Shown here: one piece after another, positions 8,662-17,416 of the stretch | Layout: the number at the start of each line of letters is the position of its first letter | Numbering within the stretch: position 1 is the stretch's first letter | Assembly: GCA_021769725.1 (NCBI GenBank) | Contig: JAETSI010000010.1 | Span: 24,974-88,973, forward strand | Direction of reading: 5' to 3' | Origin: Oscillospiraceae bacterium | Lineage (GTDB): Bacteria; Bacillota; Clostridia; Oscillospirales; Ruminococcaceae | Length of the DNA stretch: 64,000 bases | Position numbers and translations under genes: made by a program | The notes under the pieces: generated by a model | Database searches by the model: none | The model's input: only the letters and a program-made list of their open reading frames with translations | Told to the model about the DNA's origin: nothing

Positions 8662-10071
8662 TCAGGAATTTTGTGCCGGGAGCGTTATGGTAACAGTTGT
8701 TCCCAGTCCTTCGCCGGGGCTGGTGATATCCATAGTTCCGTTGTGCATGGCGATTATTTCATCTGCTACTGCCAGTCCGATACCCGAACCTCTTCGTGTA
8801 TGATTTGCCTTGAAGAATTTGGTCTTGACTTTGGCAAGATCGGAAGTCTTTATACCGCAGCCGGTATCGGCAACGGAAACAACGACTTTGTTTTCTGTTT
8901 CGTCCTCATAAGCATTTATGGTTACAGTTCCTCCCTGAGAGGAATATTTTATAGCGTTGTCAATTATGTTTATAAATACCTGACGTATCCTGTTCTTGTC
9001 ACCGAACACAAACGGCAGCATATCCGGATCGTTATAGATTATCTCTATGCCCTCACGTTTTGCCTTGTCACTGTAGATAAGCACGGCGTCGCCAAGCTCA
9101 GCCAGAATATCCATAGTGGCATTCTGGAGCGTAAAATGACCGCTCTGCATACGTGAAAAATCGAGCAGTTCCTCAACCATCCGGGAAAGTCTTTCCGTTT
9201 CATTAACGATAACGCCTACGCCTTTCTTCATGGTATCCGGACTGCCTCCGCCGTCAAGCATAAGTGTTTCCGCCCAGCCTTTTATAGCCGTCAGGGGGGT
9301 ACGCAGTTCGTGGGATACGGAAGATATAAATTCGTTCTTCATATTTTCCGCATTCGACAATTCGTCTGCCATATGGTTGATAGCCGTACAGAGTTCGCCG
9401 ATCTCGTCGCTGCTGTTGCTGCTTATGCGCACGGAAAAGTCGCCCATAGCAAATTTACGTGCAATATCGCTTATCTGCCTGATAGGCTTTACGATAGATC
9501 CGGCAAAATAAAGACCTGTCGATATAACGATAGCGATAACCACCAGAATAATGGCAGCAACTGCGATAGTATAATTTTTTATTGCGTTGTCTATAGTCGT
9601 GAGGGATGTTACCATTCTGACAGAGCTGAATTCGCTGTTTATTGAGGAGATAGGCACAGATACTGCCAATATCTTCTCGCCGCCCGGAAGCTTGCCTATA
9701 TAAGTGCCCTCTCCTGAGATCATAGCGTCCTCGTAGTCAGGCATGAGCATATTGGCGTCGGGAGAGAATCCGGAGGAAGTCAGTACAACACGCCCGTTGG
9801 AGTTTATTGCCATAAGCTCTATTTTGTCCTTTTCGTTAAAAGTTTCCAGCATATTTCTCATTTCGGCGGAGAAGTTGGCAGCGCTGTCCTGTGAGTGGAT
9901 GCTCAAGACGCTGGTAACGGCGTTGATCTTTGAAATCAGGTATTGTTTGGCAGAACTGTAGAAATAACTCTGTATCGCATAGATTATAGCCATGGCGATA
10001 ACAAGCAGCGCCAGGATTATAACGCCCAGATTGTTGATTATCCAGCGTTTGGTGATACTTTTTTTAGCCAT
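8662..10071 (-). CDS. Membrane sensor histidine kinase
   Basis: This 469-aa kinase has a transmembrane helix at about 15-35, an extracytoplasmic sensor region, and a second helix at about 165-190. HAMP, HisKA (H-box SSVSHELRTPLTAIKGW) and HATPase_c (DKNRIRQVFINIIDNAIKYS, DTGCGI, GSGIGLAVADEI) domains follow in order. All catalytic boxes are intact. The ATG overlaps the response-regulator stop (TAATG), so the pair is translationally coupled. The architecture matches the PhoR/WalK-like class with no PAS domain. The signal is unknown; the lipoprotein encoded just upstream is a candidate accessory sensor. Confidence 0.93.
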   Translation of the reverse strand: MAKKSITKRWIINNLGVIILALLVIAMAIIYAIQSYFYSSAKQYLISKINAVTSVLSIHSQDSAANFSAEMRNMLETFNEKDKIELMAINSNGRVVLTSSGFSPDANMLMPDYEDAMISGEGTYIGKLPGGEKILAVSVPISSINSEFSSVRMVTSLTTIDNAIKNYTIAVAAIILVVIAIVISTGLYFAGSIVKPIRQISDIARKFAMGDFSVRISSNSSDEIGELCTAINHMADELSNAENMKNEFISSVSHELRTPLTAIKGWAETLMLDGGGSPDTMKKGVGVIVNETERLSRMVEELLDFSRMQSGHFTLQNATMDILAELGDAVLIYSDKAKREGIEIIYNDPDMLPFVFGDKNRIRQVFINIIDNAIKYSSQGGTVTINAYEDETENKVVVSVADTGCGIKTSDLAKVKTKFFKANHTRRGSGIGLAVADEIIAMHNGTMDITSPGEGLGTTVTITLPAQNS

Positions 10072-10772
10072 TACTGCATATCATTCCATTTATATCCATA
10101 GCCCCATATAGTAATGATGTATCGGGGACTGGATGGTTCTTCCTCTATTTTCATGCGGATTCTTCTGATATTCACATCAACGATCTTATCGTCGCCGTAG
10201 TAGCTTTCTCCCCATATATGATTGAGGATGCTTGCACGGTCAAGAGCAGTGTTCTTGTTGTTCATGAAGAATTCAAGTATCTGGTACTCCACCTGTGTCA
10301 GCTCGATCGGTTTTCCGTTCTTGGTGACGGTACGGCTCTTGAGATTAAGTACAAACGGGCCGGATTCAATAAGCGACTGTTTTTCATTTTTGATAAAGCT
10401 CATGCAGACACGGCGGTAAATGGCGTCCACACGGGCGGTAAGCTCCGACGGAGAAAACGGCTTGGTAATATAGTCGTCGGCTCCTATCATAAGACCGCTT
10501 ACTTTGTCCATTTCCTGAGTTCTGGCGGTAAGCATTATTATACCGATGGTAGAGCTTTTTTCACGTATTTTTTTGCATACTGTAAAGCCGTCAATGCCGG
10601 GCATCATAATATCGAGGAGGATGATGTCGAAATTTCCGTGCTCCTGTTCAAACATTCTGAGAGCTGCCTCTCCACAGTCGACATCCACAACGTCATATCC
10701 GGCACGTTTAAGGTTTATAACGACAAATTCACGGATGGTAGTTTCATCCTCGCAGATTAATATACGTTTCAT
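10071..10772 (-). CDS. OmpR/PhoB-family response regulator
   Basis: This 233-aa protein has a receiver domain with acidic pair CEDE, phosphoacceptor Asp in LLDIMMPG, and conserved Thr/Lys (MLTART, KPF). It ends in a winged-helix DNA-binding domain (TQVEYQILEFFMNN, VDVNIRRIRMKIE, GYGYKWN). It is complete and should be phosphorylated by the kinase encoded next. It follows the lipoprotein gene by 27 bp. The target genes cannot be read from the sequence. Confidence 0.95.
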   Translation of the reverse strand: MKRILICEDETTIREFVVINLKRAGYDVVDVDCGEAALRMFEQEHGNFDIILLDIMMPGIDGFTVCKKIREKSSTIGIIMLTARTQEMDKVSGLMIGADDYITKPFSPSELTARVDAIYRRVCMSFIKNEKQSLIESGPFVLNLKSRTVTKNGKPIELTQVEYQILEFFMNNKNTALDRASILNHIWGESYYGDDKIVDVNIRRIRMKIEEEPSSPRYIITIWGYGYKWNDMQ

Positions 10773-10799
10773 TTTCTATGTCTCCTCACAGCCTGCGCC

Positions 10800-12131
10800 T
10801 TATTTCATTTTAAAACCGACAGCCACATCTCCGGCGCTCGGAGAAAGACCGTCGTCCACTGTCGTCTGATTGTAGGGGATATACGCCAGATACGCCGAAT
10901 CCCCTTTTGTTCCCATAAGCATATAGCCGCTGGAGAGCCTGTCCTCACGGGAGGCGGAGTCTTCTGCGCAGTAGATACGCATCAGTTCCCGCCCGGTTTC
11001 GCCGTCCTGACAGGCGCAGAAAACGATCTCATCATTGACAGCGTCACGTTTTATGGTAACTTTTTTATCCCATTTTTTCGGAAAAACAAAGATATATCCG
11101 TCCCCCACGCTGTAGTATGAGGAGCACTTCCGTTCAAGACGGTTGTCATTGTTTACAAAGTCCCATTGGGTTATCTTCATTTGTTCGCTTTCAGGAAGAT
11201 CCTCATAGCCGGGAGAAATCGTCTGGACAGGTATTTCCAGAATTCCGTCCCCGTCTATGTCAAAGGAACTGCATCCTGCCGGACGTACGGTAGCAAGCGA
11301 ATCCTTAGGGTCAGCAAAAACCTTGTTAAGCCCGGTGCTGTCCATATATACGATATCGGTCTGGATTGAACCTGCGCCTGAAACGGCATCAATATAAAGT
11401 CCCTTTCTGCCGCCGCCGATCTCCCCGTAATTCAGACTGTCGAATTCCGTAAAGCTTCCGCTGAGTTCACTGCTGTACACATGATATGTGCCGCTTTCAT
11501 CCAGTTTATAGCTTTCTGCCACGGCAGGAGAGCCGGTAGCCGAACCTGCCAGAAGGAAAAATTCCGTTTCACCGTCTCCGTCAAGATCAGTCACATCTAT
11601 GAATGAGCACGCCTCGGAAAATGTCTTTTCAATAGTTCCTTTTAGGGGATCATAGTTGTAAATAGCCACGTTCTTTTCCGAACGGTTGATAAGGCTGCTT
11701 CCGATAATAAGGTTTATCCGCTCATTTGAACCCAGTTCTGAGATTATGACTTTTTCAATTTCAGCGCCCTCCGCCGGAGTATCACAGACAGAACGCCACT
11801 TTCCGCCGTTTTGGTCAAGGATATTTATTCTCAGTGTATTTTCCGGAGCGGCAAGGCTGGTTTTTTCATAGAACACCACTGCCTCGTCTCCGCCGTCGCC
11901 GTCGATATCTTCCACGATAAAAGCGGAGAGATATTTACCGGATTTCGGGTATTTAAGACTTATATTTGTACCTGCGGCATCGGTAAGAGCTTTGTATATC
12001 TGTTCCTGTTCCACGCTCAGCTTGGGGGGCGTCATAAGATTGTCTATGCTTGTTCCGAAAGAACAGCCCGTAAGCGACGCCGATATCACAGTCAAAGCTG
12101 CGGCAGGAAGAAGTTTTCTTTTTGAAATCAT
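10800..12131 (-). CDS. Lipoprotein with FG-GAP/VCBS-like repeats
   Basis: This 443-aa protein has a signal peptide and lipobox (SLTGC) and so should be anchored outside the membrane. Several calcium-binding-like DxDGDG loops occur (EDIDGDGGDEAVVF, VTDLDGDGETEFF, SFDIDGDGILEI), as in FG-GAP/VCBS beta-propellers. The family is common in Clostridia and has no assigned role. I see no convincing Shine-Dalgarno before the ATG, in contrast to its neighbours, which suggests weak or coupled translation after citrate synthase. Its place directly before a two-component system makes a sensory or surface-binding role possible; that is inference. Confidence 0.75.
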   Translation of the reverse strand: MISKRKLLPAAALTVISASLTGCSFGTSIDNLMTPPKLSVEQEQIYKALTDAAGTNISLKYPKSGKYLSAFIVEDIDGDGGDEAVVFYEKTSLAAPENTLRINILDQNGGKWRSVCDTPAEGAEIEKVIISELGSNERINLIIGSSLINRSEKNVAIYNYDPLKGTIEKTFSEACSFIDVTDLDGDGETEFFLLAGSATGSPAVAESYKLDESGTYHVYSSELSGSFTEFDSLNYGEIGGGRKGLYIDAVSGAGSIQTDIVYMDSTGLNKVFADPKDSLATVRPAGCSSFDIDGDGILEIPVQTISPGYEDLPESEQMKITQWDFVNNDNRLERKCSSYYSVGDGYIFVFPKKWDKKVTIKRDAVNDEIVFCACQDGETGRELMRIYCAEDSASREDRLSSGYMLMGTKGDSAYLAYIPYNQTTVDDGLSPSAGDVAVGFKMK

Positions 12132-12162
12132 TTTTAAAATAACAGCCGAGTCCGGAACTGTC

Positions 12163-13518
12163 CTATCTCTGGTCGATCGGCACGTATTTACGTTCTTTTG
12201 CGATAGCCTTATATGCCGGACGTATTATTCTGTTGCCGGTAAGAACCTCCTCCATACGGTGAGCAGCCCATCCAGCCATACGTGCAACGGCAAACAGAGG
12301 CGTGAAGAGGTTTTCGGGAATACCCAGCATTCGGTACACAAGTCCGGAGTACATATCAACATTGGCACACATTGTCTTTGAGCTTCCTTTAACAGATTTG
12401 AACACCTCCGGGGTAAGCCTTTCAACTGTTTCAAGGAGACGGAATTCCGCTTCTATTTCCTTGCCCTTTGCAAGTTCAAAAGCCTTTTTCTTGAGAATAA
12501 CTGCTCTGGGGTCGGATATGGTATATACAGCGTGACCCATGCCGTAGATAAGACCTGAGCCGTCGTTTGTTTCTTTAAGGATTGTCCGGCGCATATAGTC
12601 GGCGACTTCTCCCTCGTTCTCCCAGTTTTTGATGTTTGCCTTGAAGTTGTCAAGCATATGAATAACCTGGAGGTTAGCGCCGCCGTGACGTGGACCTTTA
12701 AGAGAACATATTGCCGAGGAATAGGCGGAATACGGATCGGTTCCGGATGATGTGAGCACACGGCAGGTGAAAGTCGAGTTGTTTCCTCCGCCGTGCTCTG
12801 CCTGAAGCATAAGCAGACAGTCGAGCATCTGAGCTTCTTCCAATGTATACTGCCTGTCGGTTCTCAGCAGCGAAAGAATACACTGAGCCGTATTTTCTTC
12901 ATAATTTATGGGATGCATTATCATGCTCTGGTTATCAAAGACTCTTCTCTTGACCTGGTAGGCGTTTGCCATGATAACAGGCATTTTTGCAATAAGGCTG
13001 ATAGCCGTTCTCATTTCGTTTTCCAGCCCCTTGTTTTCACAGTCGTCATCATAGGAATAGAGGGCAAGAACGGATCGTGCCAACTTGTTCATGATATTGT
13101 GCGAAGGGGCTTTAAGGATCATATCTTCTACAAAGCCATTGGGAAGATCTCTTTTAAGAGATATATATGTATTGAAATTCTTGAGTTCCTTATGGCTGGG
13201 CAGACGGCCGAAAAGCAGCAGAAAAACGGTCTCTTCAAAGCCGAATCGGTTTTCTTTTTCAACATTTTCAACCAGGTCGTTGATATTATATCCTCTGTAT
13301 ATAAGCTGACCCGGGATAGGTTCTACCTCGCCCTCGTTAAGAACATAGCCATGAACGTTGCATATATTCGTGATTCCGGCGACAACGCCTGTGCTGTCGC
13401 TGTTGCGGAGACCCCTTTTAACGTGATATTTGTCGTAAAGCTTGGGGTCGATAACGGAATTATTGCAAAGCTCCTCGCATAAACCTGTAATATTGGCACC
13501 CGAAATAAAAGACGGCAT
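12163..13518 (-). CDS. Citrate synthase
   Basis: This 451-aa enzyme condenses acetyl-CoA and oxaloacetate. The three catalytic regions are present: His in EHGGGNNSTF, His in GMGHAVYTISDPRA, and Asp in NVDMYSG. The start is set at the ATG with AGAGGAG ten bases upstream, not at the GTG nine bases earlier. The N-terminal 30 residues are longer than in the dimeric Gram-positive enzymes. No aconitase or isocitrate dehydrogenase gene is nearby. In anaerobes such an enzyme usually feeds glutamate synthesis. A 2-methylcitrate synthase activity cannot be excluded from sequence alone. Confidence 0.93.
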   Translation of the reverse strand: MPSFISGANITGLCEELCNNSVIDPKLYDKYHVKRGLRNSDSTGVVAGITNICNVHGYVLNEGEVEPIPGQLIYRGYNINDLVENVEKENRFGFEETVFLLLFGRLPSHKELKNFNTYISLKRDLPNGFVEDMILKAPSHNIMNKLARSVLALYSYDDDCENKGLENEMRTAISLIAKMPVIMANAYQVKRRVFDNQSMIMHPINYEENTAQCILSLLRTDRQYTLEEAQMLDCLLMLQAEHGGGNNSTFTCRVLTSSGTDPYSAYSSAICSLKGPRHGGANLQVIHMLDNFKANIKNWENEGEVADYMRRTILKETNDGSGLIYGMGHAVYTISDPRAVILKKKAFELAKGKEIEAEFRLLETVERLTPEVFKSVKGSSKTMCANVDMYSGLVYRMLGIPENLFTPLFAVARMAGWAAHRMEEVLTGNRIIRPAYKAIAKERKYVPIDQR

Positions 13519-13551
13519 TACAATCACACTCCTCTGAAATATTCACATTTA

Positions 13552-13580
13552 ATTATACACTATTTTTTGAATTATGTCAA
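13552..13580 (-). promoter_or_regulatory. Consensus promoter of the citrate synthase unit
   Basis: On the minus strand TTGACA and TATAAT are separated by exactly 17 bp, about 35 bp before the start codon. It is the only strong promoter I find upstream of the eleven-gene minus-strand run. Confidence 0.85.
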
Positions 13581-13664
13581 CACAAATGAAAGCAATTTTG
13601 GCGTGCGGTGATTTCAATGGGTACATAGTTCTCTTTGAAATTGCTGTAAAAAGGAGAGGTTATC

Positions 13665-14720
13665 ATGAAAAAGTACATATCACAGTTTCTGGCTCTGGCG
13701 TTATCGGTAATGGTCATTCCTGCATTGCCGGTGTATATCTCCGGAAAATCTGCAAAGGCGGAGAAAAGAACCGCTGCAGCGGAAAAAAAGGAAGTTCCGT
13801 CAACTTCTGCTTCCGACGGTGTTCAGCAGGAAACCTCGGAAGTTCCCTCCGTAGCTGTCAATCCGGGAGAGCCGTACAAGGTTCTTGATATGGCGTCCGG
13901 ACAGGTTATTGAAGTTTCTGTCAGGGATTATGTAATAGGAGCAGTTTGTGCGGAAATGCCTGCATCCTTTCATGAGGAGGCTCTGAAAGCCCAGGCGGTA
14001 GCGGCTCATACGTATGCGGAACGTCAGCGCATAAGAGAACGCCGCTCTCCCACTGATGGTCTTATGGGTGCGGATTTTTCCAACGACACTTCCCGATATC
14101 AGGGATATTTTACCGAGGCTCAGGCAAGGCAGTATTTCGGGGAAAATTTTGAGGTGAACTACAAAAAGATCGCTGATGCTGCCGACGAGGTACTGCCATA
14201 TATTATTACATACGATGACGAGCCGATAGTTGCTGCCTTTCATTCAATGTCCACAGGAAAAACCGAAAGCGCCGAAAATGCATGGGGGGCAGGCGCCCCT
14301 TATCTTGTTCCTGTAGACAGCAGCTATGATACAAAAGCTCCCGGATATATGGAGGAGATACGTTTGACAAAGGATGTTCTCAGGCAGAAGCTTGAAGCCG
14401 CATTTCCGGGGATAGTACTTGGAAACGATATTACATCATGGATCTTGACGGAGGAAAGTTCCGGTTCGGGAACGGTTCTGCGTGCAAAAGCAGGCGACAA
14501 GATCGTTTCCGGCAATGATCTCCGGCAGGCACTGGCGCTGCGCTCCGCTTGTTTTGATGTTCGCTGTGAGGGAGAGGAAATCGTTTTCACTACCCGTGGT
14601 TACGGACATGGGGTTGGTATGAGCCAGTACGGCGCTGATTCCATGGCACAGGAAGGTAAAAACTGGAGGGAAATACTAGAGCATTACTACCCCGGCGCAG
14701 AACTGACGCAGTCAGATTAA
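13665..14720 (+). CDS. SpoIID/LytB-domain protein (peptidoglycan lytic type)
   Basis: This 351-aa exported protein has an N-terminal hydrophobic segment, a Lys/Ala/Ser-rich linker to about residue 65, then the SpoIID domain. Family hallmarks are visible: VRDYVIGAVCAEMPASFHEEALKAQAVAAHTYA, FHSMSTGKTESAENAWG and the C-terminal TTRGYGHGVGMSQYGADSMA. SpoIID proteins are lytic transglycosylases that remodel peptidoglycan during engulfment. The EMPASFHEEALKAQ glutamate expected to be catalytic is present. No other spore genes adjoin it, so it may serve vegetative wall turnover. AAGGAGAGG precedes the ATG. Confidence 0.88.
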   Translation: MKKYISQFLALALSVMVIPALPVYISGKSAKAEKRTAAAEKKEVPSTSASDGVQQETSEVPSVAVNPGEPYKVLDMASGQVIEVSVRDYVIGAVCAEMPASFHEEALKAQAVAAHTYAERQRIRERRSPTDGLMGADFSNDTSRYQGYFTEAQARQYFGENFEVNYKKIADAADEVLPYIITYDDEPIVAAFHSMSTGKTESAENAWGAGAPYLVPVDSSYDTKAPGYMEEIRLTKDVLRQKLEAAFPGIVLGNDITSWILTEESSGSGTVLRAKAGDKIVSGNDLRQALALRSACFDVRCEGEEIVFTTRGYGHGVGMSQYGADSMAQEGKNWREILEHYYPGAELTQSD

Positions 14721-14748
14721 AGGGGTTCTGTCAGCATCCCCTTACCAA

Positions 14749-15126
14749 TGTCAACAACTTAAGTGGGGACGCTGTCCCCACACCCCTGCCAAAGGGTGAA
14801 TCCGCCTTACTGGCGCCCGTGGTCTCACCTGTCGGTTCGGTCGGTGCTTCTCGCTTTGCGAGAGGTCTCCATCGGAGACCCGCACCCCTCTGTCACTGCG
14901 TGACATCCCCTAACCGGGGCGCGTCCCCTTTGTCAGCTAAGCTGACATTTCCCCATACTATGGGGAATAACCTCACACTGTGAGGAGTCACCCTTTGGAA
15001 AACCGGTATTAATTATTTTCAGTACCTCGTAAGGAAGATACTGAAAATAATTAGGGCAGATGTCCATAGAATGAATACCCATTTGTAAAGACTGTAAGGG
15101 AGCAAAATCTACTAAGTTGACGGCAT
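14749..15126 (+). repeat. Structured TIR-bounded repeat element, long form with micro-hairpin array
   Basis: The ends carry an imperfect inverted repeat (GTCAACAACTTAAGT against CTAAGTTGAC). Inside are a GTGGGGAC-gct-GTCCCCAC hairpin; an 11-bp long-range stem (CCAAAGGGTGA with TCACCCTTTGG) enclosing a row of short hairpins that mostly have three-base loops; and a 14-bp hairpin (AATTATTTTCAGTA with its complement). It fills most of the 534-bp space between the SpoIID-like gene and the NatA gene, and I see no credible gene in it. A shorter relative lies at 32798-32980. Confidence 0.75.
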
Positions 15127-15165
15127 TGCCTCCCCATTATTTCAGGTTCAGAGCCTTAAAATCTA

Positions 15166-15194
15166 TTGACACGATATGTGTTTTGTGGTATTAT
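15166..15194 (+). promoter_or_regulatory. Promoter of the NatAB-type exporter
   Basis: TTGACA and TATTAT are separated by 17 bp, about 60 bp before the ATG. It lies just outside the right end of the repeat element. Confidence 0.75.
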
Positions 15195-15254
15195 TAATAC
15201 ATTGAATTCATCGGTGAGGTGAGTTCATGTATATTTTATATTGGGGGTAAAAAA

Positions 15255-15995
15255 ATGGAAAATGTACTCGAAGTCAAAGGACTTACGAAACAGTACACAA
15301 AAGTTCTCGCCGCTGATAAAGTTTCCTTTGAGATAGGGAAAGGCGAAGTATTTGCACTTATCGGGCCGAACGGCGCAGGAAAGACAACTACGATCCGTAT
15401 GATATCGACGCTGCTCACTCCGACAGCCGGAGATGCATCGGTAATGGGTCACAGCATTGTAAGTGAACCTGATAAAGTAAGGGAATGCATCACTTATCTG
15501 CCTGACGAAGCCGGAGCCTACAAGAATATGAAAGGCATCAAGTATTTGCAGTTTATGGCAGGACTTTTCTGCACTGATCTTGAAGAGATCGGAAAATGTG
15601 TTGACCGTGCAAAAGAGATCTGTCAGCTTGGCGAACGTCTCAACGACAAAATCGGCAGCTATAGCCGTGGAATGATACGTAAGCTTCTTTTGGCACGTTC
15701 CGTTATGACAAGACCTAAGCTTGCTATTCTTGACGAGCCTACAAGCGGTTTGGATGTTATAAACGCCATTGAAATCAGAAAAACAATCAAGCGGCTTGCT
15801 CATGAAGAGGGAATGTCATTTCTTCTGTCATCCCATAATATGCTGGAGATAGAATTTGTATCCGATCGTGTGGGCATAATAACAAAGGGACATCTTATGG
15901 TGACCGGAGCTGCGGACGAGCTTAAGCAGCGTTATAATGCTGCCAATCTTGAAGAAGTTTTTGAAAGGGTGGTGAAGCAGAATGAAGTTCATTAA
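15255..15995 (+). CDS. ABC exporter ATP-binding protein, NatA-like
   Basis: This 246-aa ATPase has Walker A GPNGAGKTT, a signature-like SYSRGMIRKLLLARS, Walker B KLAILDEP and the switch His in LLSSHN. The sequence is closest in type to the CcmA/NatA class that pairs with ABC-2 permeases. The ORF track begins at a GTG 36 bases earlier, but GGGGG eight bases before the ATG and the conserved MENVLEVKGLTKQY opening favour the ATG. The gene overlaps the permease by 14 bp. Sodium or drug export is typical of the family; the substrate here is unknown. Confidence 0.9.
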   Translation: MENVLEVKGLTKQYTKVLAADKVSFEIGKGEVFALIGPNGAGKTTTIRMISTLLTPTAGDASVMGHSIVSEPDKVRECITYLPDEAGAYKNMKGIKYLQFMAGLFCTDLEEIGKCVDRAKEICQLGERLNDKIGSYSRGMIRKLLLARSVMTRPKLAILDEPTSGLDVINAIEIRKTIKRLAHEEGMSFLLSSHNMLEIEFVSDRVGIITKGHLMVTGAADELKQRYNAANLEEVFERVVKQNEVH

Positions 15996-17352
15996 TCTGC
16001 TTAAAAAGGAACTCGCTGAGCTTGTCAACAAGAATATGCTTCTTGGTCTTGTAGTCACAGTGGCTATCTTTATGATTCTGGGCGGAATTATGAAAACTAC
16101 CATTAATGATGTTGTTGATGAAAGCAAGAATGTTACTATTAATATATGTGACAGGGATAAAACAGAATTCACTGAAAGCATATTGGAAGCAATGGAGAAT
16201 GTCAATAAAGATCCCGATTCAAATGTTTCGGCAAAGATCAATATTATTGAGTGCGAGGGAGACGATTATGCCGCTATTCTTGCAGATAACGATATTTCCA
16301 GCCTGGTAATAATTCCCGTGGGATTTACCGATTCTCTTGATAAAAAAGAGCAGCCGGAGCTTATAAGCGTATCGAGGATGACTTCAGCAGCTACTATGTC
16401 TAATATTGATGTCGGAAACGAAGGTGCGATAAATCTTATCAAGCAGTGTATTTCAAGCACTATTGCCGCCGATACCGGAATGGACGATCAGCAGTATCAG
16501 CTTATGGAAGAACCTGTTATTCTGACGGAAAATACTGTCGTTGACGATAAGGACGCACGCATATCTCAAGACAGTATTATGAGCAAAATAATGATGCAGA
16601 ATATGCTGCTGCCTATTATCGTATTTGTTCTTATAATGATGACATCACAGATGCTTATGTCAGCCATATCCAATGAAAAGATCGACAAGACGCTTGAAAC
16701 GCTTCTTTCTGCGCCCGTATCGAGATTGTCCGTAATAGGTGCAAAAATGCTTGCCGCTGCCGTTGTTGCTCTGCTTAATGCGGCAGTTTATATGGTTGCT
16801 TTTTCAACTTTCGTTTCCGGTGCAACCGACGAAGTGACTCAGAGTGTTTCCGAGGCAGCAGGAGTAAGTATTACTGTAGATCAGGCGCTGGAGCAGCTCG
16901 GTCTTAATCTGGGAGCTGTCGATTATATTCTTATCGGGGTGCAGCTCTTCTTTACGATAATGATCTGCTTGTCAGTTTCAATTATCCTCGGTGCTCTTAT
17001 AGACGATGCAAAGAATGTTCAGAGTATGCTTATGCCGATTATGCTTTGTGCAATGGTTCCCTATATAATATCCATGCTTGCAGACATCAATTCGCTGCCA
17101 ATGATATTCAGGGTGATCGTTTACGCTATACCGTTTACTCATACATTTACGGCTGTTCCGAATCTGATGTTCGGCAACAATATGCTGTTCCTGGGTGGAC
17201 TTATCTATCAGATAATAGTATTCCTGATATGCATTTTCTTTGCTCTCCGTCTGTTCATGTCCGATAAGCTTCTGACAGTTTCGCTTAACATAGGTCAGAA
17301 GTCAAAATATAAGAAAAGAAACAAGAAAAATAACGTTCCTGAGGAAGAATAA
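15982..17352 (+). CDS. ABC-2 type exporter permease, NatB-like
   Basis: This 456-aa membrane protein has one helix near residues 20-40, a large extracytoplasmic domain to about 200, and a C-terminal bundle of five to six helices including the ABC-2 segment ISNEKIDKTLETLLSAPVSR. The tail is lysine-rich. It overlaps the ATPase gene by 14 bp, and the two should form one exporter. The plan matches NatB. The export substrate cannot be told. Confidence 0.88.
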   Translation: MKFINLLKKELAELVNKNMLLGLVVTVAIFMILGGIMKTTINDVVDESKNVTINICDRDKTEFTESILEAMENVNKDPDSNVSAKINIIECEGDDYAAILADNDISSLVIIPVGFTDSLDKKEQPELISVSRMTSAATMSNIDVGNEGAINLIKQCISSTIAADTGMDDQQYQLMEEPVILTENTVVDDKDARISQDSIMSKIMMQNMLLPIIVFVLIMMTSQMLMSAISNEKIDKTLETLLSAPVSRLSVIGAKMLAAAVVALLNAAVYMVAFSTFVSGATDEVTQSVSEAAGVSITVDQALEQLGLNLGAVDYILIGVQLFFTIMICLSVSIILGALIDDAKNVQSMLMPIMLCAMVPYIISMLADINSLPMIFRVIVYAIPFTHTFTAVPNLMFGNNMLFLGGLIYQIIVFLICIFFALRLFMSDKLLTVSLNIGQKSKYKKRNKKNNVPEEE

Positions 17353-17416
17353 TCAATGCAGCATTGTACATGACTTGTGCAACGGATGCTTTGTCTGCTG
17401 AAAAGAAGGTGATTTT

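Noticed and set aside
12793-13482. 229-aa plus-strand ORF opposite citrate synthase
   Set aside because: It is the antisense shadow of a conserved enzyme gene; no start signal and no recognisable protein pattern.
14789-14998. CRISPR array in the micro-hairpin region
   Set aside because: The palindromes have different sequences and no repeated unit separated by unique spacers; no cas genes are nearby.
15219-15254. GTG start of the NatA-like gene at 15219
   Set aside because: The ATG at 15255 has a ribosome binding site at the right distance and starts the conserved domain; the extra residues (SSCIFYIGGKK) have no family match.
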